Assembly (NCBI GenBank): GCA_018136815.1
Contig: CM030934.1
Coordinates: forward strand, 3,932,710-3,996,709
Source: Isochrysis galbana
Taxonomy: Eukaryota; Haptophyta; Isochrysidales; Isochrysidaceae
Reading direction: 5' to 3'
Length of the DNA: 64,000 nucleotides
Shown here: positions 51,806 through 61,209 of the stretch, piece after piece
Position numbering within the stretch: position 1 is the first letter of the stretch
Layout of the letters: the number at the start of each line of letters is the position of its first letter
Made by a program: the position numbers and the translations under genes
Notes under the pieces: model-generated
Database searches by the model: none
What the model was told of the DNA's origin: nothing
The model's input: only the letters and a program-made list of their open reading frames with translations

Positions 51806-52789
51806 ATGGAGCGCGCCGACGCGACTCCCCTCTCCTTCGGGCCCCCCACCGAGGGCGCCCCCCCAACGCCCATGGAGCAGCCGCTGATGAAGCGGCCGCG
51901 TCCGCACACAGAGGCCGAACAGGTGTGTGCGACTCCGGTCGCACCGCACGGCCCGTGGCCCCGGCCACACCACTCATGGCAGCCATGCTGGACTCCCCCA
52001 TGGGGAGCAGCAGGCTGCTGGCAGCTTTCCACCAATGTCAGGCTCCAGCAGCCACCTCTCCATTGGGCATGCCTTATGGCAGAGGCCCCTCTCGCCCTGG
52101 CAAGGGCCGCGCTGCTCCGGCAGCGCGGCCCGCGGCCGGGTGGCCCCTATGGGCACAACACACACCCCACTGTAGCCAACAGCATACGCTTCAGAGACAC
52201 CCCCTCCTGCACACCTCACCACACACACAAAGCACACGCACACGCCCCCCGTGGGGACAACAATGACAGGACCCCTCCACTCAATGCCCACACTCGCTCA
52301 ACACTGACCACGGTCACCCCCGCCCTCGCCTCACAGGACCAAGATTCAGACGAAGACAACGACATCACAGACTCCGACGCCTCCTTCGAACTCTCCTTCC
52401 ACCAAACCGGAGACATCATCCTTCTTCAGGACACGACGGCGTATGCCGCCATCGTTGAGCTACTTCTCGAACTCGAGGGCGTAGACCCCGAGCCAGACTT
52501 TTGGGCCCGCTGAGCGCGAGGCCCGTGGCACATAGCAGTCAATGAGGATTGCGCGCAACAATTTCAAGCCAAATACGGAGAGCACACTAACATCCGCGTC
52601 CTAGGCCAAGACATCCCCGTGCGCATCCGCATAGAATCCATCGACGAGAAAATCAACAAAAAAGGCCTATTTCAGATCTCAGATCCCGGCCTAAGGTTAA
52701 TCCCTAGAAGTCCTTCTATGAATTCGAAGACGGGCTCCGACTGCCAGCGAAATGGGACAGGCACCCTGACAGCTTACGGGGGAGAATAG
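51806..52789 (+). pseudogene. Transposon ORF with one in-frame TGA
   Basis: From Met at 51806 the frame gives 235 residues (Pro/His/Ala-rich, then the acidic SQDQDSDEDNDITDSDASFE) and stops at TGA 52511. It then continues in the same frame for 92 codons that look coding: GPWHIAVNEDCAQQFQAKYG and VLGQDIPVRIRIESIDEK, ending at TAG 52787. A single nonsense mutation in a longer ORF is the simplest reading. The first 60 codons are shared with the decayed copy at 12148. The part after the stop has a compact alpha/beta look, but I do not recognise the family. Confidence 0.6.
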
Positions 52790-52799
52790 CGCCTGGGGG

Positions 52800-53080
52800 C
52801 TCGAGGACAGCCCCCCGATAGCTCTCGGCGCCCGTCGTTTTCCCCCAATAGCTATCGGCGCCCGTCGTTTCCCCCCCAATAGCTATCGGGGGCCGCCTTT
52901 CGCCCCCGATAGCTATTGGGGGCCGACCTTAAAACGCGATAGCTCCCTGGGGGGCGTAAAATCTCCCGATAGCTCTCGGGGGATTTTCTCGGTCCCCCGA
53001 TAGCTGTCGGTGGGGCTGTTGGCGATCGGGAGAAAAATTCCCCCCGATAGCTCCTGGGGGGCGTTGGCTCCTGGGGGGTA
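52800..53080. repeat. Array of GATAGCTATC-type palindromes
   Basis: At least eight units of the form CCCCCGATAGCTATCGGGGG, perfect or nearly so, follow each other with short G/C-rich spacers such as GCGCCCGTCGTTT (twice). One more lies at 45205-45222 next to the Harbinger element. Several units have lost one half (GATAGCTCTCGG, GATAGCTCCTGG). Each perfect unit could form a hairpin or a dimeric protein site. The unit is followed by GGCTCCTGGGGGG in both places. Confidence 0.9.
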
Positions 53081-53335
53081 ACATAAACTTAGTTTGTGTT
53101 CGACGATTATTTATATGAGGTACTTGTATTGTGATCGGATTCCCATTAGAGGAAAAGATTGGAGGAACATCCCCATGATCACCGGTAAATGGCCACAGCC
53201 TCCACGTCTCCTCACCATCCCTGTGGCCTTCAGTCTCATCAAGCTCAGGTAGGTACATATACACCCGAAAACCTTCACGTCGATACCCGTCCTCGTTACG
53301 GTGCATCACGTGCCCAATGAACTCAGTTTGCGTCG

Positions 53336-56300
53336 CTAAGGTGGCGCGAATGTCGACCAGAAGGAACCCGGGCCCTCTGCGGGCGGCGGCTGCGGCATTG
53401 GGCCGGCGGATTGGTTCCATCCTTGAGGAGGCGCCAAGAGATGGGACGAGCGCGCGGGGCTTTCACACGCATCGCACGTACGGGACCCGGCACGGTTGAT
53501 GAGGGTGCACACTTGGCATGTCCAGTCGTCCCCATTGCTCCGGTACATCATCGGCGTGGCCGTCGTCGCAAGCGGAGCTGTAGACTGGGAGACGACTTGG
53601 GATGTGGTGATAGCTTGACGCGCAGCCGGCGGGTCCTCAAGGCCAAAGATGGATAAGTCGAGTCCGGCGTCGCCGCCATCGCGAATCGCAGTTGGTGTAG
53701 GCGAGGGAGCAGGCGCGGGGTCGAGCAGCCCAAAATCAGTGAACTCGCCGCTGCTCATAACCATGGGCGCCTCGACGTCACGAACGCCACCCCCAAGGGC
53801 GTCGCAAAAGTCCGTTTCAAAACCACCATGGTAGTAGCCCGTGGCCTCCGCCCTACGAGTAGTAGCGTCTGCTGACGCCGCCGGGGCATCGAAGGCCGCC
53901 CAAAAGTCCTCCTCGTCGGCTATCGTAGTGCGCTCTTGTGGAGTTTCCCAGTCGTCGCTGCTGCCGCCTACTGTGTTCCAGCGGCTGCCTCCAGGTGATC
54001 CATTTGAGCTGCGACCGCCTCCGCCCCCGTTGCTACCACTGGATTGCAGCAATACACCAGCAAATTCTGTGGATAAACCTGGGCCGCTACCCCAGGCGGG
54101 AAGCGTGGGACGCGCCGGCAGATGCGGTTGCGCGGGCGGCCATGGCCGCGGCGGCAAGACATCGGGCTTTGGCTGCGTTGCAGCTTGTGGGTTGTTACTG
54201 CCCCTCATGAGCGAGGCGAGAGGGTCAAGCTCGAGCTCGGCGCCCTGTTGAGGGGTCGGCTCGTCTAGATCGATGAGGGATACAACTGCGGCGGGCGGCG
54301 GCTCGGCTGGCGCAGGTGCGGGCTTTGGCGGGGGTGGAGGTGGCGGCGGAGGCGGTGGACCGACGGAGCGAGGCGACCAAGTAAGGCCAACGCAAAGGTC
54401 GCCCGCAACGCGGGATCGAGCGCTCCGTTTTTGCAACGGACGCCAGGCGGCCGGAAAAGAGAGGTACTCGCGAGGCGGCCGGAGGGCGGCTTCGAGGTTG
54501 AGCGAGATGCGGCCAAGGAAGACGTCCGGGAGAGACGAGCCTGTGAGCAGTCGTTAGGAGCGGGGAGACCGGTCAAAGTGAGCCGCGGGTTTGCACGGGC
54601 GCATCTCTCGTTGGTGCGCAGACGGTGTCGGATCAAGTCGCAGAGAGCCCTCATCTCGTGGGACGTTCTTCCCCCTTTCCATTGCATGAACTGGTTTGCA
54701 GCGGCTTGCCTGGTCGCGTTCCCCAGACAGCCAAGTCGAGGCTCTCCAGCGAATGTGTAGGCACAACGAGCTCGCACGTGCCTCGCCCCCACGAGGCGTT
54801 GCCGTCTACGGTCAGTGCCGTCTTAGCGCCTGAACGGCGGACGCCTGCGCACCATAGCACCTGAAAACCAGGTTTGTCAGGATGCGATGATGCCACTGAC
54901 AGGGGGGCATCACTAGCCACCACGCAAGCTGGTAGCCAAGGGACAGAGGCGGCGAGTTGATGAGGGGCTGGGCGGGCTTTGGGCCTGGCATCCTTACCAC
55001 GTAGCATCCTGCACCACCTGCCGCGTTGGTGGATCCCTTCCCGTGCAAGTTGCGAGCAGCTACGACGGTGAGGGTGAGGATACCGGGCGCATACAGCCGC
55101 TCCGTAGTCAATGCGGAGCTTGGGAGGAAGCGCTCGATTGGCGCCTAAATGTGTTCGACAGAGCGGGCACCAGATGAGCTCGTGCGCCAGACTACGCTGG
55201 ACGGCATGCTCGGCGGCAGTACCGGGGCGCTTGTCGGACCTCGCTAGCAGACGGGCATTAGCGCACATATGCACTCCCGCGTGCGGAAACCTCACCTGCG
55301 CGTAGATCCACTGCAAAACATCTCTTGCCGCCGGCCTCTCACTCGCCCTTTTGATGAGGCACAACTTCATAAGCGCTAGGAGGACCTCCAAGTTCTGCTC
55401 CGAGTGGGGGTTCCCTCCATGCGGCAGCATGCGCAATGCAGAAGTCCGGTTGAGTCGGGCGTCAGGGTCAAAGTTGAGCACGCCGAGTCGCTCCTCTCCT
55501 GCCATGCCGAATAGGTCGCGCAAGAAGACCAGCTTGAAGAGCGACACACCAAGCGCCCACACATCCACCTGTGGAGCAAGAGCACAGCACGTTGTTGGGG
55601 ATCTGTTCCAAAGGGGCCGCCAAGTGCCGCTTGATAACCCGCCGAGGCAGCGGAGCGAAGGCTGAGTGCGAGCCAAGGCATACCTTGGGCCCGACTTCCT
55701 CAATTGACCTCAAGTCGTTCATTTCAGGGGCTCTGTACATCGGTGTTGACGCCCTGTGTATCCTCTCCTCCTCGAATGCCAAGAGGGCGGCAGGGGTGCC
55801 GCCATCGCGCTCCGGCCCGGGGGTATAGACAAACGTCTCTGTGGATGCGGAGCCAAAGTCGCAGAGCTTCCACCTGGCGCGCGCGGCGTGGGTGCTGGGG
55901 GAGGCGCACGCAAGACGCCCGCCATAAACATGCCGGGTGTTGTGCGTGTGTGGGAGTGTGCGGATGGGGGGGGAGGGGTCGTACCGGCCATCCCTTGTCG
56001 AGGGAAGAAAATTCTCTGGCTTTACGTCCCGGTGTGCCACCGGCGCTGGCTGAGAGTGCAGATGCGCCACCGCATGCACCATGTCCAAGAAGATGCTCAA
56101 TACATCCGCTGTTTGCAATGGGTCCATACCGATCGTCTTGTTCACGCCGATCGTGCCGTTGCCACCGCCGGTGAGGCCCATTTCCCATGTGGCACCACCG
56201 GCGTAAACACTGCGGCGATGCTCCTCGGCGTCGTGAGAGTCCCTGTAGTGGTCACCATGGCCATTCGAGTAGCCCCCGCCAATCGATCCCCCGCCCAACC

Positions 56301-57892
56301 CAGACGCAACCGCTGATCCAGGCCTCAATATGGGGGTGCCACCGTCGGTGCCCATCCCAGAGCGGCGTTGGAGGTGTGAGGCCAGCGATTGGCCGCAAAG
56401 CTCGAGGAGCATGTAGGCCTCCTCTCCTGAAGTAATCGGGTGGTTGCGTGTGCGATGAGGGGGCAGCAGTATGGACAGAGCCTGTGGCAGTCGCGTCGCG
56501 CTCCCCTAAGGCTGGTTGCCCCATCAGAAAGACATGGTATAAGCCGAGCGCTGGCGACACGGTGGTTCAGCTCAAGGCAATGTGATGGCTGAAGGGCGGG
56601 TCACTCAGTAGAAGATCAAGCTTCTAGCAAAATGGCCCGCGCACATCATGGTGAGTGTGCCGCCCACCTCCATTCTTGGGCCTCATGCGGCGGCAGTGGC
56701 CGATGAGGCGCAGCACGTTTGGGTGCGGCGGCAGAGCGGCCATGATCTCGATCTCTGACTTGACCTGACAAAGAGGAGCCGATCCCAGCTTTGAGCGCCG
56801 GTCCGCAACAGGGGTGGGCAGCTTTGCACGCAGGGAAGCACTCTTGTACGCACTGCGAGGAGCGCCTCTTCATCCCTAGGATCGAAAACGATGCGCTTGA
56901 CTGCGAGCTCTCGCGTCTTGCCATCGGGCTCGCGCTCGATCACTCGCCAAACGGTCGCGTATCCGCCCTCACCCAGCTGCTTGCCGACTATGAGGAGAGT
57001 CCGGCCGTACCTGCGAGAGAGAGAGAGGGAGAGAGAACATGAGAGCGAGTGAAGTGGAGGTAGAGGCACCATTCAAAATCTCACGAGGAGACTTCATGCC
57101 TTCGTTATCCTCTTCTCCTCATCGTTTTCTCGTTCTCCTTCTTCGCTTCTCCGTCTCGCCCTCTTCCAGTGGACAAACTTTGAGAGATCGCTAGGATCCT
57201 CACCTTTTCGCTCACAGCCCATCTTCCTCCACCATCTTCCTTCATTCCTCCCTCTCCGTCACGCCCTTGGCTCTTTGCTCTCCTTCTGCCCTCCTCCCAC
57301 CCACTCCTTCTCCTCCCCTTGCCCACCCACCCCGCCAGATCTATCCCTGCCAAACTTCTCCTTTGCATTCGGCTCCCCCTGCCCTCCCCTTCCCTTTCAC
57401 TGTCTCAACCCTGCCCCATCTAGCGACACTCCGTCTCACACATACTCACTCACGGCCAGACATCCTCCTTCCCCCCTCACCTTCCCTTCCTTACCTTCTC
57501 CTCCCCCTCATCCTCTCCCCTGCCCTAACCCCACCCCCCTCTTTTCTCCCCTCCCGCCCCTCTTCCCTCTCCCTCCTTCTGATCCACCCCGATTCCCCTT
57601 AGACGTCCTCGAGTCGCACAATCCCTCACCCACCAAGATCCTCCTCGTCTCAAACAATCCCCCCCCCCCCCGCAAACCTCCTCCGCCAACCCACCCACCC
57701 CCCACACGCCCCCCCAAACGTCCCCCCCACCCCACCCTCCAATTCCAGCCCCCTTTTCTTTCCACGAGAGCTCTCGCACCCGTTCGGGTCGAGGAAGACG
57801 AGCCTCCTCTGCCGCTGGAGCGAGCGCAGCCGGAACGCCGCCGCGTGGCGCGCCTTGAGGCCCTTCTTGAGGGACTCCTTCAGTCGGTCCAT
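53336..57892 (-). CDS. NAK-family Ser/Thr kinase with C2 domain and RanBP2 zinc finger
   Basis: Nine exons on the minus strand: 57892-57780, 57010-56854, 56764-56668, 56426-55985, 55873-55684, 55568-55296, 55099-54998, 54860-54710 and 54540-53336. All phases fit; 909 residues. The kinase resembles the AAK1/GAK group that phosphorylates clathrin adaptors: GKQLGEGGYATVWRV, ELAVKRI, YMLLELCGQSL, catalytic VAHRDVKPENF, WKLCDFGSAST, TPMYRAPEM and VDVWALGVSLFKL. It is followed by a C2 domain (GILTLTVVAARNLHGKG, KTALTVDGNASWGRG, DVFLGRISLNLEAAL), a Pro-rich linker with the clathrin-box-like SLIDLDE, and near the C-terminus a RanBP2-type finger (DWTCQVCTLINRAGSRTCDAC). An endocytic or trafficking role is inferred. 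A Gly-rich insert lies in the kinase after RRSGMGTDGG. The seventh exon start (acceptor GAG) and the eighth intron (a GC-AG type) are the weakest joins. Confidence 0.83.
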
Positions 57893-58690
57893 CGCTTGGT
57901 GAAGGCAGAGAGGGTGGGGGGGAGAGAGAGCGGGCGGGAGGGAGGGAGAGCGGGGGAGAGAGAGAGAGAGAGGAGAGGGAGGAGAGTATTAAAGATTATT
58001 GGATGGCACACGAATAAACCTTGAGGGGGAGAAAGAGAGAGGAGAAGAGAGAGAAGAAAGAAGAACATGTGAAGAAGGGAGGAGGAGAGAAGGCCAACGC
58101 AAGAGGGTACAAACAACAGTGGCAGTATTCACGCTTTACAAAAGAACGCCCGCTTCTCTAGAGCGCTAGATAGAGCCTCCTTCCTGCCCGGCGAGCTGCC
58201 GGCTGCCAAGGTCCCCCTCCTATTGTCTATTGTCTATTGTAGCAGAAAATACGTTTTTACCGTTTTTCTGTGAAGGCCAAAAACAGGCCGTTTTGGCCGT
58301 TTTTGCAAAACCTTCCGTTTCTGTCTCCGGTTTTGAATGGCAACGCGAGCACGCATGCACCGCGCGCTAAGCATGAACATGAACATATGCGCACATGCGC
58401 GCACAGTTACGCGTGCTTTGGGAGAAAGAGAGGGGGGAGGGGAGAGGGGGGGGGAGCAGAGAGAGAAGGGTGATGAATGGGGAGAGTGAGAGAGAGGGAG
58501 GGAGGGAAGGGGGGGGGGCACAGAGCGAGAGGAAGAGAGAGGGAGGGAGAGGGAGAGAGAGAAGGGAAAGGGAGCAAGAGGGAGCAAGAGAGAGGGAGAG
58601 GGAGAGGGAGAGCGAGGGGGAGAGGGAGCAAGGGAGAGAAGGCGGCTTGCCTTCATTTGGTCTCCTTTCCCTCCGGTTTCTTCCCCTCCC
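57893..58690. other. Low-complexity DNA upstream of the kinase
   Basis: 57900-58080 is GA-rich on the plus strand, that is CT-rich before the kinase ATG. 58405-58640 is a further GA/G tract. 58250-58330 has GGCCGTTTTT/AAAAACAGGCC inverted words (AAAAACGGCC-like, several copies) that could form hairpins. No gene. Confidence 0.6.
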
Positions 58691-58700
58691 GGGCGGAGTT

Positions 58701-59000
58701 TCACCCTACCATGAGCCCCCCCGCGAGCACCCCGAAGGAGAAGCCGAGCAGCACCACGTACGCGACGAGAACGGCGTCGCCTTGGCCTTGGCTCGGCATG
58801 AGGGATCATCCCGAGAGGGCCTGGTAGACGCCCAAGCCGAGCACGGAGTAGCCCGTCCCCTTGTGCGCGACCCGCCACACGGCGCGGCGTATGGTGCGGG
58901 CGCCGGGCCTGCCGCGCACGAGCGCGTTGAGCGGCTGCAACAGAGCGAGGGCGAAGGCGACGATCCCGAGCGTGTGATGGGGGTGCGAGAAGTGGCGCCC
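58701..59000 (-). pseudogene. Cytochrome b561-type domain remnant with in-frame TGA
   Basis: The minus strand reads HFSHPHHTLGIVAFALALLQ, then RRAVWRVAHKGTGYSVLGLGVYQALSG. After a TGA at 58808-58806 it continues in the same frame with GDAVLVAYVVLLGFSFGV and a stop at 58703. This is the C-terminal half of a b561 or DOMON-b561 protein: a membrane helix with the haem-ligand histidine in SHPHH, a second His in WRVAHKG, and a last helix. The N-terminal half is not found; upstream DNA is a 24-bp-type tandem repeat (59040-59135, GTCGCCCGGTGAGAGGAGG units) followed by LINE-associated sequence. A truncated pseudogene is most likely. Confidence 0.6.
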
Positions 59001-59039
59001 TCGGGTCGCCGACGCGACGAGGAGGGGGAGGGAGAAGGG

Positions 59040-59135
59040 AGAAGGAGGTTGCCCGGTGGGAGGAGATCGCCCGGTGGGAGGAGGAGAAGGTCGCCCGGTG
59101 AGAGGAGGAGAAGGTCGCCCGGTGAGAGGATGAAG
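59040..59135. repeat. Tandem repeat, four units of about 21-24 bp
   Basis: GTCGCCCGGTGAGAGGAGG-type units in tandem; the first two are shorter variants with GGTGGGAGG. It lies at the truncated 5' side of the b561 remnant. Confidence 0.85.
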
Positions 59136-59464
59136 GGGATTATTCATAAGTCTTTTGTCTTTTGTTACCAAGCCATGTGATGATCTAGTCACCGGGACTA
59201 CAGTGTCGGGAGTATGAGTGAGTGCGAGGGTAGCAAGGCTACCCATGTTTGAATTAGCAAAAACAAAACTTCTTAATACTCTCGCCGCGCGCGCGACCCT
59301 GCACAGCCTCACTGCAGCCACGCCCGCTTCCCTTATCGCCCCTCCACTTGCCTTGCGGCTCGTCCCCTCGTGCTCTACCTAGGGGCTGGGCGCTCTCAGG
59401 GGGCTGAGCCTCTCCTTCGACACCTAAAACGACGAAGCAGATTCCAACGAGTCATAGGATTTGT

Positions 59465-59862
59465 TTGGACAATCCAATCACGCACTCGGAGATAACTCGT
59501 GCCATACGGCAACTAGCAAAAGGGAAGTCGGCGGGGCCGGACGGCATCCCGATGGAATTCTATCAGGTCTTCGAGAAAATGATCGTCCCACACCTCTCAG
59601 ACATGCTTAACGAATCGTATGCGAAAGGCGCGTTACCCGAGGATACGTGCTTTGGGGAAATCTCGCTCTTGTATAAGGATGGTGACTCGCGAGATCCGCG
59701 AAACTACAGGCCCATTACTTTACTACAAACGGATTATAAGATCCTAGCTAAAGTTCTAGCGAACAGATTAAAAATCTCTATACACACTATAGTATCCAAA
59801 GAACAAGTCGGCTTTGTGCCCAGACGCATGATTGATAGGAGAAGCTACACATTTGCTCAAAG
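59465..59862 (+). pseudogene. LINE reverse transcriptase fragment
   Basis: About 130 codons of the N-terminal part of a LINE RT: ITRAIRQLAKGKSAGPDGIP, EFYQVFEKMIVPHLSDMLNE, GEISLLYKDGDSRDPRNYRP, ITLLQTDYKILAKVLANRL and SKEQVGFVPRRMI. It ends before the catalytic YADD region; the frame then enters unrelated G-rich DNA. Upstream, 59260-59440 resembles 28090-28220 (the CCCTCGTGCTCTAC then AGGGGCT words), the flank of the other LINE fragment. Confidence 0.85.
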
Positions 59863-60579
59863 TGGTCCAGTCAGGCCTTCTTGGACGACACGGGGAACTG
59901 CGGAGGGGGGGGAACTGCAGAGGGGGGGTGAAATGCAGAAAGGGGGGGTGTTGCGTTAGGGGGAGCGCGCGAACGCCCTCCATGCCCCACGACACGCTCT
60001 ATTCTTAGAACGTGTCTCCCCTCCCAGCGCCCCGCCCTTCCCTCTCTTCCCTCTCTCCACGCCCGCATGCAGCCGAGATCCCTCCCTTGCGCTTTCCCTT
60101 GTAACCCCGGTCCTCCCCTTGTTTCCTTGGCCAGCGGGGTCGGGGGTCCTCCCGCGTCCCGCCCCCTCCCCGACCCGCCAGTGCCACGTTCCCTTCGTCC
60201 ATATCTTCTATCCTTTCCCTGTTCCTATTGTTTTTCGCCCCCCCCTTTTCCCCTGTGTCTATCTTTCTTCGTCTTAGTGTTTCTCAGCGCCAGCGCTCCG
60301 AAGCACTCTCTGTCTCCTTGTCCTTCTATCCTCCCTGCGCGTCCCCGTCCGTCGTGTGTCACCATGCAAGTTGAGGATTGGTACTCTTCATGTCACGCCG
60401 AACCCCCGAACGCCCTCACTCCACACTCGCAGTCCCCACACTCCCACACACACAGTCTCACACCAGACACAACACCACCACTCCAACCACGGCCAGGCCC
60501 AGCCACCGACACACCAATCACAGTCCGCGAACAACAGGAACAGGGGGGGAAGGGAATGCAGAGGGACCCCGTTCCGTTA
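59863..60579. other. No gene recognised
   Basis: G-rich then C/T-rich DNA. Frames of up to 179 codons on the plus strand are Pro/Ser/His-rich without a domain. 60400-60530 is rich in CACAC/CCACAC words. Confidence 0.4.
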
Positions 60580-61045
60580 CCTGCATTTCTTACCTTAGAC
60601 ACGTGAACAATTACCGTAACGGTAAAAATAAAACTCCAAAATCCTTGAATTTCGAGACGAAAATCGGCGAACCTGGACTTGAGCGCAGGGAGAATCCGAA
60701 TCTGCACGCCTTGCGCGACCACGGCGAACATAGACGACGGTATATAGCGAAGAAGGCTCGTACTCGTGCCGAAATATTCATGCCAAAAGGCCTGAATACA
60801 ACAGGTGGCCAATGGAGCCCGGCAACAGTCACGGGGTTTTCACCCATTGTAATTTGTGGGGAGTTATAGTGGGAATGGGAGCCAGGGGGTCTGCGAGGGG
60901 GGAGATTTGAAGGGGCGCATGTGTGTGTGTATCTGTGCGGCATCAGCACACGTCAAGGCATACGGGCAGGTGCGTTGAGGGCGTGTCGTGATAGTAACGG
61001 GCAAGTGGGAGTAGTGGTAATAACGCTCAGATTTTTATTACTATA
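60580..61045 (-). repeat. Composite repeat RA+RB, minus-strand copy
   Basis: Read on the minus strand from 61045: an ATAATAAA flank, CTGAGCGTTATTACCAC, TGCCCGTATGCC, CTCCCCACAAATTACAATGG (repeat RA), then TTGTATTCAGGCC, GCATGAATATTTCGGCA, TTACCGTTACGGTAA and GTAAGAAATGCAGGTAAC (repeat RB, as at 27258-27500). It is the only copy that shows RA and RB joined. Confidence 0.8.
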
Positions 61046-61209
61046 GCGCACATAGGATGAGCATGGATAGGGAGGGATCCGCAAAGAAACTTGGGTGCGA
61101 AATGTGAGCGGCAACCTGCACGAGTTTTCGAGGAGAGTTCCGGAGGGATGCTAGCGCCGCGCCTGCCACACTGACGTGGCTGTCGCAACCATAAAGCCTC
61201 AGAGTTCCT

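Larger units (their letters stand above)
51784..53103. mobile_element. Unclassified element flanked by 11-bp inverted repeats
   Basis: ACTAAGTTTAT at 51784-51794 and its exact complement ATAAACTTAGT at 53093-53103 bracket the ORF at 51806 and the palindrome array at 52800-53080. The same end sequence appears at 44474 (as a palindrome), and a variant, CTATAAAGTTAGTT or its complement, at 12124, 19252 and 40713. No target duplication is clear. The transposition type is unknown. Confidence 0.5.

Noticed and set aside
52929-53420. 163-codon minus-strand frame 3' of the kinase stop (includes RNEDGYRREGFRVYMYLP)
   Set aside because: It overlaps the kinase stop region in another frame and the palindrome array. 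The middle looks mildly coding, but no homology is recognised, so I leave it out; an alternative 3' exon cannot be excluded.
57275-58024. Pro-rich plus-strand frame of 249 codons
   Set aside because: It lies across the first intron and first exon of the NAK kinase on the other strand; no start context or domain.
58806-58808. Selenocysteine codon in the b561-like frame
   Set aside because: The domain is truncated at its N-terminus and no SECIS structure was recognised downstream, so a pseudogene stop is the simpler reading.
52511-58808. Reassigned TGA codon in this organism
   Set aside because: adhE, LAMTOR3, the SH3 gene and the MPDU1-like gene end at TGA where the family's C-terminus is expected, so TGA is a normal stop here.
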